Positions 8,828 through 17,343 of a stretch of 64,000 nucleotides of DNA are shown piece after piece; the first letter of the stretch is position 1, and the number at the start of each line of letters is the position of its first letter. A model generated the notes under the pieces. The model was not told the DNA's origin, made no database searches, and saw only the letters and a list, made by a program, of their open reading frames with translations. The DNA lies in NCBI GenBank assembly GCA_030602715.1, contig JAUVZD010000001.1, positions 62,001-126,000 of the forward strand, in the 5' to 3' direction. The stretch comes from Candidatus Coatesiibacteriota bacterium. Its GTDB lineage: Bacteria; RBG-13-66-14; B26-G2; JAUVZD01. Made by a program: the position numbers and the translations under genes.

Positions 8828-9772
8828 ATGAGGCTCATCTCCGTTCTTTCTATATTGGTGGCTATACTGCTCACAGCCGGATGTGAGTATTTTGACTTGC
8901 TGTGGAAGAACTACGACAGTGCGGTCCTGGTCGCCGATACACCACTGGAGCCGATACCGGGGGGCTGGTCGTCGGACGGCAATGTAGTCCTGGCGGTGCA
9001 GGAGGTGGAGGACAGTTTTTCCGAGCAGTTGGTGGCGGTGGGGACAGATGGGGGGGGTTTGCGGACTATACCTATGAATGTTGACTTCGCCACCATAGAT
9101 TCCGCCTGTTTCTCCCTGGATGGATTGGAGATACTCTTTTCCGCCAATCCCCTGGCTGGCGGGTCTGCCGGGATTTACACCGTCCCCATAACCGGAGGGA
9201 CCCCGCAACTGGTGCCGGTCAGTGCTCCCAGCTCCTATCCCACCTGGGCGCATGAGAGCAATCTCATCGCCTATTGTAACTCCCTGGGGTTATGGATCTA
9301 TGATATGGATACGTCAGCGAGTCAGCAATTGGTGAGCGGTATGGCAATGTATCCCACATTTTCCCCGGACGACAGCAGGATAGCTTACATCAATTTTGTC
9401 TCTGTCGGTGAGGACGTCTTTGAGCGCCAGTTGTGGGTGGTTGAGGTTGATGATGCGGACAATAATTATTGTATCTCACCGGCGGGTTGGAACTGCCTCT
9501 ATCCTTGCTGGCAACCCGATGAGGATGACATCGCCTTCAGCGGGATGGAGGTTGGTTGGGATGAGGCGAGTAAGTTTGATATCTATCTGATTGATTCAGA
9601 GGGAGGGAGCGTCCCGGAGAAGTTGACCGATGAAGTGGTCTATTTCGGGAAGCACGGACCGGCGGGCGGGCTATGCCCCATGTGGTCACCCGACGGGGAG
9701 TGGATAACCTTCTACTCCGACCGCCAGATTGAGGGGACGAGCTATTTCCGCCTGTGGAAGATAATGCCTTGA
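8828..9772 (+). CDS. Lipoprotein with TolB/WD40-like beta-propeller repeats
   Basis: The predicted protein is 314 residues. A type II signal peptide ends in LLTAGC at residues 14-19, so the mature protein should be a lipid-anchored lipoprotein. The rest has repeated PD40-like blades such as YPTFSPDDSRIAYI, YPCWQPDEDDIAFS and CPMWSPDGEWITFYSD, each with the W/F-SPDG-I-F pattern of TolB-type propellers. The start at 8828 gives a normal signal peptide; an in-frame ATG at 8813 would add five residues. A TolB-like role in envelope assembly is not implied, since such propellers have many uses. A terminator follows. Confidence 0.82.
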   Translation: MRLISVLSILVAILLTAGCEYFDLLWKNYDSAVLVADTPLEPIPGGWSSDGNVVLAVQEVEDSFSEQLVAVGTDGGGLRTIPMNVDFATIDSACFSLDGLEILFSANPLAGGSAGIYTVPITGGTPQLVPVSAPSSYPTWAHESNLIAYCNSLGLWIYDMDTSASQQLVSGMAMYPTFSPDDSRIAYINFVSVGEDVFERQLWVVEVDDADNNYCISPAGWNCLYPCWQPDEDDIAFSGMEVGWDEASKFDIYLIDSEGGSVPEKLTDEVVYFGKHGPAGGLCPMWSPDGEWITFYSDRQIEGTSYFRLWKIMP

Positions 9773-9793
9773 CCTTAGAATGAAAAGATAGAG

Positions 9794-9824
9794 AAGCGCC
9801 GGATGAAGACCCGGCGCTTTTGTT
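9794..9824. terminator. Bidirectional terminator between convergent genes
   Basis: Perfect nine-base arms AAGCGCCGG and CCGGCGCTT with an eight-base loop, followed by T-rich sequence on the plus strand and preceded by A-rich sequence that serves the minus strand. It lies between the lipoprotein gene and the convergent glycosyltransferase. Confidence 0.88.
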
Positions 9825-9843
9825 ATACCATAAGAAGAGAGTC

Positions 9844-10572
9844 CTAGGGTTGGTCGTAGATGGTGATTCTTTTTTCGGATTTAGAGGTCTTCATACGCAG
9901 ACGCTTGACAAATAGCTGGAGATAATTTTTGATGCCGTCCCTCCACAGGGAGAGCTTGGAGTCGCCGTGTCGTTTGTAGTAGCTGAACTGGACGGGCACC
10001 TCCCGACTGCGAAATTTTCGCCGGCAGAAGACCTCCAACTTGAGCTCCTGAGAGAAAGGCATACCGTCGGATGTCACCTCCACCTCCCTAAGCACCTCAC
10101 GTTTGAACACCCACATACCCGACTGGGAATCGTGCAGGTGGCGACCGTAGAGAAGCAGTATGGTCAGGTTGAATATTCTGTTGCCGACAAAGCGCATGAT
10201 GTAGTCCAGAGATTCACGCCAGTCTATGGCAACACGCCAGGCGGAGATGAAGTCCAGATTGTCCTCAAAGAGAATGTCCAATAAGTAAGCGATGGCGATG
10301 CGGGGATAGGTGGCGTCTCCGTCCATGGTGATGATTATATCCCCGCCGGCTTGGGATAAACCGGTCTTGTATGCCCGTCCGTAACCCTTGCGCTCTTCAA
10401 AGACCACCCGGGCGCCGTACTTCCTGGCTACCTGTGAGGTATTGTCAATGGAGTTGTTGTCCACCACCACAACTTCGTCAATAAAATCGGGCATGGTGGA
10501 GAGCACCTGAGCGATGCCCACCTCTTCGTTGTAGCAGGGAATGACCACACTTATTTTCTTACCGCCGCGCAA
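9844..10572 (-). CDS. Family 2 glycosyltransferase, dolichol-phosphate-sugar synthase-like
   Basis: The 242-residue protein starts ISVVIPCYNEEVGIAQVL, a typical GT-A opening. It shows VVVDNNSIDNTSQVA and the DGDATYP metal-binding DxD region near residue 82, then SQSGMWVFKREVL. It lacks the C-terminal membrane domain of larger synthases. Such enzymes pass a sugar from a nucleotide donor to a polyprenyl phosphate or glycan. The start is a TTG, five bases after AAGGAG on the minus strand. It is the only long minus-strand gene in the first 44 kb and has its own promoter. Confidence 0.85.
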   Translation of the reverse strand: MRGGKKISVVIPCYNEEVGIAQVLSTMPDFIDEVVVVDNNSIDNTSQVARKYGARVVFEERKGYGRAYKTGLSQAGGDIIITMDGDATYPRIAIAYLLDILFEDNLDFISAWRVAIDWRESLDYIMRFVGNRIFNLTILLLYGRHLHDSQSGMWVFKREVLREVEVTSDGMPFSQELKLEVFCRRKFRSREVPVQFSYYKRHGDSKLSLWRDGIKNYLQLFVKRLRMKTSKSEKRITIYDQP

Positions 10573-10632
10573 AGAAACTCCTTGAGGTTAGTTTTCCAGG
10601 TTATCATCTATCGTTGTGCAAATTATTGTTAA

Positions 10633-10661
10633 ATGATAACATATGGTTTGAAGCAAGTCAA
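10633..10661 (-). promoter_or_regulatory. Promoter for the minus-strand glycosyltransferase
   Basis: Read on the minus strand: TTGACT (10661-10656), a 17-base spacer, and TGTTATCAT, an extended -10 with TATCAT at 10638-10633. It lies about 60 bases before the TTG start. Confidence 0.65.
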
Positions 10662-10704
10662 TTTTCTTCCTTGAACCTATGTGTTTTGCTTTCGGCAATT
10701 TAGC

Positions 10705-10733
10705 TTGACAAGCCCTGCCGGTGGTGTTAAATT
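10705..10733 (+). promoter_or_regulatory. Promoter for the aminotransferase gene
   Basis: TTGACA at 10705-10710, a 17-base spacer ending TGT, then TAAATT at 10728-10733. The transcript would start near 10740, about 40 bases before the TTG start codon. It is divergent from the promoter at 10633-10661. Confidence 0.7.
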
Positions 10734-10781
10734 TTTCACGATTGGAAATACTTAAAATTTTTCGGGAAGGGGGAGATAGAT

Positions 10782-11948
10782 TTGCCGAAGATTGCCAAGT
10801 GCATGGAACGGTTGGGCACCGAGACCGCATTTGAGGTGCTGGCTCGGGCAAAGGAGCTGGAGGCGGAGGGTAAATCCATGATCCACCTGGAGATAGGGGA
10901 GCCTGATTTTGACACTCCAAAAAACATAGTTGATGCCGCCAAGGGGGCGTTGGACGAGGGCTGGACCCATTACGGTCCTTCAGCCGGTTATCCCGATTTT
11001 CGGGAGGTCATAGCCGACTACATCTCCCGCACCCGTGGTGTGGATACCGACGCCGACCAGGTGGTGGTCACCCCCGGCGCCAAGCCGATAATCTTCTTCA
11101 CCATACTGTCCTGCGTGGAGTCCGGCGATGAGGTGGTCTATCCCAATCCCGGATTTCCCATCTATGAGTCAATGATAAACTACCTGGGAGTAAAGGCGGT
11201 TGCCGCTCCTCTTCTGCAGAAGAACGACTTCCGCATGGATGTCGGTGAACTGAAGAAGTTGGTCAATAAGAATACCAAGTTGATAATCATCAACTCACCC
11301 CAGAACCCCACCGGCGGAGTCCTGACCGAGGGGGATTTGGAGGGGATCGCCGAAATCGCCCAGGCATACGACTGCTGGGTGCTCACCGATGAGGTCTATA
11401 GCGAGATGGTCTATGAGGGAAAGTTTAAAAGCATCTACTCCCTGCCGGGGATGAAGGAGCGCACCATCCTCCTGGAGGGAGCCTCCAAGACCTTCGCCAT
11501 GACCGGGTGGCGGCTGGGATATGGCATTATGCCCCAATTCCTCCAGCCCCATTTTACCCGCATGATGACCAACTCCTGCTCCATGACCTGTGCATTTACC
11601 CAGCGGGCGGGAATAGAGGCGTTGACCGGACCGAAGGATGATGTGGGGAAGATGATGGCTGAATTCAAGAAGCGGAGGGATGTCATCGTCGCCGGCTTGA
11701 ACGAGATACCCGACATCAAATGCCTTCTTCCCAAGGGTGCCTTTTATGTATTTCCGGATATCACCGCAACCGGAAAGAGTTCCAAGGAGCTGGAGCAGGG
11801 CTTGCTCAACGAAGGTGGGGTTGCCTGCCTCGCCGGCACCAGCTTTGGAGAGTATGGTGAGGGTCACCTGCGCTTCAGCTATGCTAATTCCATTGAAAAT
11901 ATCCAGGAGGCGCTTAACAGGGTGCGGAATTATCTGGCAGGAGGGTAG
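10782..11948 (+). CDS. Class I pyridoxal-phosphate aminotransferase, aspartate aminotransferase-like
   Basis: The 388-residue fold-type I enzyme shows the IHLEIGEPDFDTP opening and HYGPSAGYPDFREVIA. It then has the NSPQNPTGGVL motif, DEVYSEMVYEG and the SKTFAMTGWRLGY motif containing the PLP lysine. The late LRFSYANSIENIQEAL region supplies the conserved substrate arginine. It would transfer an amino group between an amino acid (aspartate is the usual donor) and a 2-oxoacid; the exact substrate cannot be read from sequence. The TTG start follows AAGGGGGAG. The gene is monocistronic, with a promoter upstream and a terminator downstream. Confidence 0.9.
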   Translation: MPKIAKCMERLGTETAFEVLARAKELEAEGKSMIHLEIGEPDFDTPKNIVDAAKGALDEGWTHYGPSAGYPDFREVIADYISRTRGVDTDADQVVVTPGAKPIIFFTILSCVESGDEVVYPNPGFPIYESMINYLGVKAVAAPLLQKNDFRMDVGELKKLVNKNTKLIIINSPQNPTGGVLTEGDLEGIAEIAQAYDCWVLTDEVYSEMVYEGKFKSIYSLPGMKERTILLEGASKTFAMTGWRLGYGIMPQFLQPHFTRMMTNSCSMTCAFTQRAGIEALTGPKDDVGKMMAEFKKRRDVIVAGLNEIPDIKCLLPKGAFYVFPDITATGKSSKELEQGLLNEGGVACLAGTSFGEYGEGHLRFSYANSIENIQEALNRVRNYLAGG

Positions 11949-12006
11949 ATAAAGGGGAAATATTGCCCTTCAAGGTCGGGGAAAATAAGAAAAAGTATAC
12001 AGACAG

Positions 12007-12035
12007 ACCGCTCGGGTGCAATCTCGGGCGGTTTT
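12007..12035 (+). terminator. Rho-independent terminator after the aminotransferase gene
   Basis: Arms ACCGCTCG (12007-12014) and CGGGCGGT (12025-12032), eight pairs with one G-T, followed by TTTT and a second T-run at 12042-12047. Confidence 0.8.
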
Positions 12036-12109
12036 GTGCTATTTTTTACATGTAGTGCCCAAAAAATGGTTAAAAAAACACAAAAAATCTCCCCCTCTGC
12101 ATTATTCAC

Positions 12110-12136
12110 TTGCAAAAATTCCTAACAGATTATAAA
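12110..12136 (+). promoter_or_regulatory. Possible promoter for the gcv operon
   Basis: TTGCAA at 12110-12115 and TATAAA at 12131-12136 with a short 15-base spacer, about 80 bases before gcvT. I looked for a glycine riboswitch in 12036-12214 and saw no convincing one. Confidence 0.35.
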
Positions 12137-12214
12137 ATAGCCCCCTAAATCATCTTACTTGCGTCTGAAGATGGTAAGAAATTCCATATCCACGGTATTT
12201 CTCGCAAGGAGTCA

Positions 12215-13318
12215 GTGACGCCCTTCTCCCAAAGCAAGAAGACCCGTCTCTACGAGCGGCTGATTGAAGCCGGGGGAAGCATGATTGAATTCGCCGGCTA
12301 TCTCCTGCCGGTGCGCTACAGCGGGATTATCCAGGAGCATCTGGCGGTTCGCTCCACAGCCGGTATCTTTGACCTCTCGCACATGGGAGAGTTCTTCCTG
12401 CAGGGGAAGGACGCCGGTCGGTTCCTGCATCATCTTTTGGCGAACGATGTCCTTGGTCTTACAATCGGGCACATCTGCTATACACCTATGTTATACTCCG
12501 ACGGCGGGATAGTGGACGACCTGCTCTGCTATCGCCTGGGCGAGGAGGAATATATGTTGGTGGTCAACGCCACCAACATAGCCAAGGACGATGCCTGGGT
12601 CTGCGAGCGGTTGGATGCCTTCGGCGGGGAGGTGGAATATAGCAACCGTTCCGACGACTATACTCTAATCGCCGTTCAGGGACCCCGCGCCGAGGAGATT
12701 GTCGCTCAGGTGACCGATATTGACCTCTCGTCCATCAAACATTATTGGTGGGATAAGGGCCAGGTGGGCGGTCAGCGGGCGCTCATCTCCCGCACCGGCT
12801 ATACCGGCGAGGACGGTTTTGAGATATATGTGGATGGGGAATCCGACCGCATACCTATATGGGATGGGCTTGTTGCCGCCGGCAAGGATTTGGAGATGAT
12901 ACCGGTCGGGTTGGGGGCCAGGGATACCCTGCGCCTGGAGAAGAAATTTTGCCTCTACGGCAACGATATTGACCGGACCACCAATCCCCTGGAGGCGGGT
13001 ATCGGCTGGACGGTCAAGCTGGACAAGGATGATTTCATCGGCAGGGAAGCCTTACTTAAAATAAAGGAGGCTGGGCTTTCACGCAAGCTGGTGGGCTTTA
13101 AGATGGAGGATAAGGCTATCCCTCGCAAGGACTATCCCATCTTCGCAGGGGGAGACCGGGTGGGGAAGGTGACCAGCGGAACCTTCTCCCCCAGCCTTCA
13201 GGTGCCGGTTGGTCTGGGCTATGTTGACATAGCCCGCAGCAAGGTTGATACCGCTATAGAGGTGGAGATTCGGGGAAAGCGGCACCCGGCTAGGGTGGCG
13301 AAGGCGCCCTTTGTATAG
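12215..13318 (+). CDS. gcvT: Glycine cleavage system T protein (aminomethyltransferase)
   Basis: The 367-residue protein should move the methylene of aminomethyl-lipoyl GcvH to tetrahydrofolate, releasing ammonia. Visible features are EFAGYLLPVRYSGI, the FDLSHMGEFFLQG segment, LISRTGYTGEDGFEIYV and the C-terminal barrel with FSPSLQVPVGLGYV. Length is normal. The GTG start at 12215 follows AAGGAG with a short three-base gap. It is the first gene of a gcvT-gcvH-gcvPA-gcvPB-lipoate ligase run, and its product feeds 5,10-methylene-THF to purine synthesis. Confidence 0.96.
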   Translation: MTPFSQSKKTRLYERLIEAGGSMIEFAGYLLPVRYSGIIQEHLAVRSTAGIFDLSHMGEFFLQGKDAGRFLHHLLANDVLGLTIGHICYTPMLYSDGGIVDDLLCYRLGEEEYMLVVNATNIAKDDAWVCERLDAFGGEVEYSNRSDDYTLIAVQGPRAEEIVAQVTDIDLSSIKHYWWDKGQVGGQRALISRTGYTGEDGFEIYVDGESDRIPIWDGLVAAGKDLEMIPVGLGARDTLRLEKKFCLYGNDIDRTTNPLEAGIGWTVKLDKDDFIGREALLKIKEAGLSRKLVGFKMEDKAIPRKDYPIFAGGDRVGKVTSGTFSPSLQVPVGLGYVDIARSKVDTAIEVEIRGKRHPARVAKAPFV

Positions 13319-13428
13319 GAGATGATAAGGCTCTGGCTTTTTGCAAATCGGTCTAACTAAGTTTATTTTTTCAACAAGAAATTCAGTGAGATTTCGGATA
13401 ATCCGCAATATTCCAGAAAGGAAGGGGA

Positions 13429-13806
13429 ATGGCAGAGACTCGCTACACCGAAACCCATGAATGGGCTCGTAAGGAGGGCGAGGAGGTGCTCATCGGCATC
13501 TCCGACCACGCTCAGAAGGAGCTGGGGGAGATAGTCTATCTTGATGTGACTGTGGGCGTAGGAGACAAGCTGGAGAAAGGTAAGGAGTTTGCGGTCCTTG
13601 AGTCGGTCAAGGCGGCGTCCGACATCTATGCTCCAATATCCGGAGAGGTCACCCGCATCAATCAAGAGGTCATAGACAAAACCACTATGATCAACGACGA
13701 CGCCGAGGGAGCCGCCTGGATGGTGGCGGTCAAACCGACCGATATGGCTGAGTTTGAATCTATGATGGACGCCGATGCTTACAAGAAGGCGATAGAGGAG
13801 GGTTAG
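13429..13806 (+). CDS. gcvH: Glycine cleavage system H protein
   Basis: The 125-residue lipoyl carrier shows RYTETHEWARKEGEEVLIGI at the N-terminus and the lipoyl-lysine context VLESVKAASDIYAP near residue 63. It shuttles the aminomethyl group between the P and T proteins. AAGGAAGGGG precedes the ATG. A 110-base gap separates it from gcvT with no clear terminator. The lipoate ligase encoded three genes later probably modifies its lysine. Confidence 0.96.
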   Translation: MAETRYTETHEWARKEGEEVLIGISDHAQKELGEIVYLDVTVGVGDKLEKGKEFAVLESVKAASDIYAPISGEVTRINQEVIDKTTMINDDAEGAAWMVAVKPTDMAEFESMMDADAYKKAIEEG

Positions 13807-13812
13807 ATTCCG

Positions 13813-15147
13813 ATGAGCTATCTGCCCCTCACCGATGGTGAGCGGGAGGAAATGCTTGCGAGCATGGGCTACTCCTCCATTGACGAGCTTTTTTCCGCCG
13901 CCGGTCTATCGGGTAAGGTGGAGTTGGGGCTGGGAGAGGCTAAATCCGAAGCCGAGGTCACCTCCTACATGGAAGAGCTGGCAGAGGAGGTGCAGACAGA
14001 TGTTCTTTCCTTTGTCGGTGCTGGGGCTTATCGCCACTTTATTCCCTCGGTAATCGCTCACATCACCTCCCGAGGTGAGTTTTATACCGCCTACACCCCT
14101 TACCAGGCGGAGCTAAGCCAGGGCACCCTGCAATCCATATATGAATACCAGAGTATGATCTGCCAACTGTCGGCTATGGCGGTAACCAACGCCTCAATGT
14201 ATGATGGCGCCAGCGCCCTGGGCGAAGCTGCACTTTTAGCAATGCGCACCACGCACCGTAACCGCCTGTTGGTGTCGGCATCGCTCCATCCCCGTTGGCG
14301 AGAGGTGCTCGCCACCTATGTCAGCGGGATTGAAGCCCAGTTGGTGGAGATACCTTTTGACGAGAAGAAGGGGACGATGGATATTTCCGCAGTGGAGCGG
14401 GAGGCGGAGGAGGGCGCCGCCCTGATAATCCAGAACCCCAACTTCTTCGGGGTAATTGAGGAGGAAGCCCCCAAATTGGGGGAGATAATTCAGTTGGCGA
14501 AGGGGCAGTTTATCGTCTGTGCCGACCCCATCTCTTTGGGAATAATTGAGGCTCCGGGCAACTACGGCGCCGACATCTATGTCGCTGAGGGACAAGGGCT
14601 GGGTAGCCCTCTGTCATATGGAGGTCCATATCTGGGCATAATGGCTGCCCGCAAGGGCTTGGAGCGGAGCCTGCCCGGCCGAATTGTCGGCAGGACCAGC
14701 GATGCGGAGGGGAAGGTGGGCTATGTGCTCACCTTGCAGACCCGAGAACAGCACATCCGCAGGCAGAAAGCCACCAGTAATATCTGCACCAACCAGGCGT
14801 TGGTGGCTTTAGCCGCCGCAGTCTTCCTCTCCCTTTTGGGAAAAAATGGTATCCACGAGTTGGCAACCCAGAACCTGGCAAAGGCGGAGTATGCTAAAAG
14901 AGAGTTGGTGAAGAGGGGATTGAAGGTTGTTTTCAGTGGAGCGACATTCAACGAATTCCTGGTGGAATTCTCCGTTTCCGCCCGGGAGGTATATAAGTCC
15001 TGCATAGAGGAGGGGGTAGTTCCGGGTATATATATTGACCAATGGTATCCGCAATTTGAGAAAAACCTCCTGATATGCGTGACCGAAAGGCACAGTAAAG
15101 CTGAGATTGACCGGTTGGTGGAGCTTCTGGGGAGGTGGGGTGGATGA
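13813..15147 (+). CDS. gcvPA: Glycine dehydrogenase (decarboxylating) subunit 1
   Basis: This 444-residue protein is the N-terminal half of glycine decarboxylase in the split two-subunit form. It shows the family's YLPLTDGEREEML opening, FVGAGAYRHFIPSVIAH, YTPYQAELSQGTLQ and MYDGASALGEA. The split form is found in many thermophiles, Gram-positives and other phyla, rather than in organisms with a fused GcvP. It starts six bases after gcvH and overlaps gcvPB by four bases (ATGA). Confidence 0.95.
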   Translation: MSYLPLTDGEREEMLASMGYSSIDELFSAAGLSGKVELGLGEAKSEAEVTSYMEELAEEVQTDVLSFVGAGAYRHFIPSVIAHITSRGEFYTAYTPYQAELSQGTLQSIYEYQSMICQLSAMAVTNASMYDGASALGEAALLAMRTTHRNRLLVSASLHPRWREVLATYVSGIEAQLVEIPFDEKKGTMDISAVEREAEEGAALIIQNPNFFGVIEEEAPKLGEIIQLAKGQFIVCADPISLGIIEAPGNYGADIYVAEGQGLGSPLSYGGPYLGIMAARKGLERSLPGRIVGRTSDAEGKVGYVLTLQTREQHIRRQKATSNICTNQALVALAAAVFLSLLGKNGIHELATQNLAKAEYAKRELVKRGLKVVFSGATFNEFLVEFSVSAREVYKSCIEEGVVPGIYIDQWYPQFEKNLLICVTERHSKAEIDRLVELLGRWGG

Positions 15148-16607
15148 TGCGCCCTGAGCAGATTATCTACGACCTCTCTGTGCCCGGTAGATGGGGCTAT
15201 CGTTTACCAAAACTGGATGTCCCCGAAGTTGACCCGGCAAAGGCTCTGCCCAAGTCAATGGTTCGCAAAGACAAGCCCCCGCTCCCTGAACTCTCCGAGG
15301 TGGATGTGGTGCGTCACTTCACCCGCCTCTCCCGCATGAACTACGGCGTAGATGTGGGCTTCTATCCCCTGGGCTCTTGCACCATGAAATATAATCCCAG
15401 GATAAACGAGGACTTGGCGACCATGAGTCCCTTCACCGACTCTCATCCTCTTATGGAGGAGGCTGACGCTTCCGGTTTGATTAGATTGTATTATGAGCTG
15501 GGTGCGGCTCTGTGCAGGATAGTGGGGCTTCCCGCCATAACCTTACAGCCGGCTGCCGGCGCTCACGGCGAGATGGTGGGCATGCTCATGGTTCGTGCCT
15601 ATCACCTGGACAAGGGAAGCGAGCGCTCGGTAGTGCTCATACCCGACTCCTCTCACGGCACCAATCCGGCGTCGGCGGCTTTAGCCGGTTATGACATACA
15701 AGAGGTAGCCTCCAACGGGCGGGGGCGAATAGACATTGAAGCCCTCAAGGAAGCTATATCGCCTCAGGTGGCGGCTATGATGGTCACCAATCCCAATACC
15801 CTGGGTCTCTTTGAGGAGGAGATGGCGCTTGTGGCCGAGTTGTTACACGAGGTTGACGCCCTGGTCTATTACGATGGAGCCAACGCCAACGCCATATTGG
15901 GGCGCACCACGCCCGGGGCTATGGGTTGTGACATAGTCCATCTCAATCTACATAAGACCTTCTCCACCCCGCACGGTGGTGGAGGACCCGGCTCGGGTCC
16001 GGTGGTTGTGACTGAGAAGCTGGCACCGTATTTACCAATTCCGGTGGCGGTAAAGTATAAGAACGGTTATCACTTTGACTACGACCGACCCAAATCCATC
16101 GGTCGGGTGCAGGCTTGGCAGGGGAACTTTTTGGTCCTGGTCAAAGCATTTGCCTATATCCTCATAATGGGCGAGGAGGGCTTGCATCAGGTGAGCGAGG
16201 ATGCGGTGCTCAACGCCAATTACCTGATGAGCCTGATTAAGGACACATTTAATGTGAAGTATGACTATCCCTGTATGCACGAGTTCGTCGCCTCCTCCAA
16301 GGTTCTGGCTTCCGAGACCGGAGTGCGCACCCTGGATGTGGCAAAAAGGTTGATGGACTACGGCTTCCATCCGCCGACGGTATATTTCCCGCTCATCGTT
16401 GAAGAGGCGTTGATGATTGAGCCTACGGAGACCGAGGATAAAGCCACTCTGGAAGCCTTCGCAGAGGCGATGAAGGATATATATCGGGAAGCACAGCAGG
16501 ATGCGGAAAAGGTAAAAGGAGCGCCCTATACCACTCCGGTGGGCCGTCTGGATGAGGTGAAGGCAGCAAAGGAACTGGATTTGTGCTATCATCCACCCGA
16601 TGAGTAA
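15144..16607 (+). CDS. gcvPB: Glycine dehydrogenase (decarboxylating) subunit 2
   Basis: The 487-residue PLP-bearing half of glycine decarboxylase. It contains PLGSCTMKYNPRINE, IPDSSHGTNPASA and the cofactor-lysine motif HLNLHKTFSTPHGGGGPG near residue 277. It decarboxylates glycine and loads the remaining aminomethyl group onto GcvH. The start is the ATG at 15144, nine bases after a GGAGG. A GTG at 15135 in frame would overlap that ribosome binding site and is less likely. It overlaps the lipoate ligase gene by eight bases. Confidence 0.95.
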   Translation: MMRPEQIIYDLSVPGRWGYRLPKLDVPEVDPAKALPKSMVRKDKPPLPELSEVDVVRHFTRLSRMNYGVDVGFYPLGSCTMKYNPRINEDLATMSPFTDSHPLMEEADASGLIRLYYELGAALCRIVGLPAITLQPAAGAHGEMVGMLMVRAYHLDKGSERSVVLIPDSSHGTNPASAALAGYDIQEVASNGRGRIDIEALKEAISPQVAAMMVTNPNTLGLFEEEMALVAELLHEVDALVYYDGANANAILGRTTPGAMGCDIVHLNLHKTFSTPHGGGGPGSGPVVVTEKLAPYLPIPVAVKYKNGYHFDYDRPKSIGRVQAWQGNFLVLVKAFAYILIMGEEGLHQVSEDAVLNANYLMSLIKDTFNVKYDYPCMHEFVASSKVLASETGVRTLDVAKRLMDYGFHPPTVYFPLIVEEALMIEPTETEDKATLEAFAEAMKDIYREAQQDAEKVKGAPYTTPVGRLDEVKAAKELDLCYHPPDE

Positions 16608-17322
16608 ACTGCGTCTTATAAGAAGTAAACCGGATAAAGCCTGTGTCAATATGGCTATAGACGAAGCTCTTCTGGAGCTCTCTTCGGGAGGAAATGGCGA
16701 CCTCATACTTCGTCTTTACACCTTCTCCGAGCCGTCGGTAACTGTGGGGTATTTTCAAAGGGTATCTCCCGATAGCTATCCGGGGCGAGAGAAGGTGCGC
16801 AGGATAACCGGTGGGGGGATAGTCCTGCACGGCTGTGACCTGACAATCGCTTTGGTCATCTCCCCGAAAGGATTCGGCTTGGAGGGGCGAGATGAAGTTT
16901 ACCGGCTCTTCTCCCGGGCGCTTCTGAGGGGGCTTGGCGAGAGCATATCCCAGCTAGGGGTAAAGGAGGAGGGGGATTTAAAAGTTGAGGGGAACTATGA
17001 GTGTTTTCGGGAGCCGGTAGCCTCAGACCTGATTTGGGGGGGGAGAAAATTAGCCGGTTGTGCCGGGCGTCGTCGCCGGGGGAACTTTCTACTACACGGT
17101 TCTCTTCGGGTGTATTGTGGCGAGGATGACGATGCCTGCTCCCTGGAGGAGTTTTTGGAGGAGGAGCCGGAGATTGATGAGGTGGCGGAGAGAGTGGCTT
17201 TTGGCTTTGCGCAGGTCTGTGGATTGGAGATTGGCGAATCGGGGATGAGCGAAAATGAAAGGCGGGTTGCACTGCATTTTGAGGAAAAATATAAGGACCC
17301 CAGATGGAATTTCAGGAGATGA
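16600..17322 (+). CDS. Lipoate-protein ligase A family protein
   Basis: The 240-residue protein has the LplA/LipB/BirA fold signatures: NMAIDEALLEL, VTVGYFQRV, the RRITGGGIVLHG lipoyl-AMP loop and GGRKLAGCAGRRRRGNFLLH, which has the catalytic lysine. It should attach lipoate, or octanoate, to GcvH. Its location, overlapping the end of gcvPB, strongly supports GcvH as the target. It lacks the C-terminal accessory domain of long LplA proteins, so it may be an octanoyltransferase (LipM-type) or need a partner. Confidence 0.87.
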   Translation: MSKLRLIRSKPDKACVNMAIDEALLELSSGGNGDLILRLYTFSEPSVTVGYFQRVSPDSYPGREKVRRITGGGIVLHGCDLTIALVISPKGFGLEGRDEVYRLFSRALLRGLGESISQLGVKEEGDLKVEGNYECFREPVASDLIWGGRKLAGCAGRRRRGNFLLHGSLRVYCGEDDDACSLEEFLEEEPEIDEVAERVAFGFAQVCGLEIGESGMSENERRVALHFEEKYKDPRWNFRR

Positions 17323-17343
17323 ACTCAATCAGGAGGTAAAGCT

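Noticed and set aside
12036-12214. Possible glycine riboswitch before gcvT
   Set aside because: No tandem aptamer-like pairing or conserved G-rich core could be seen in this AT-rich stretch.
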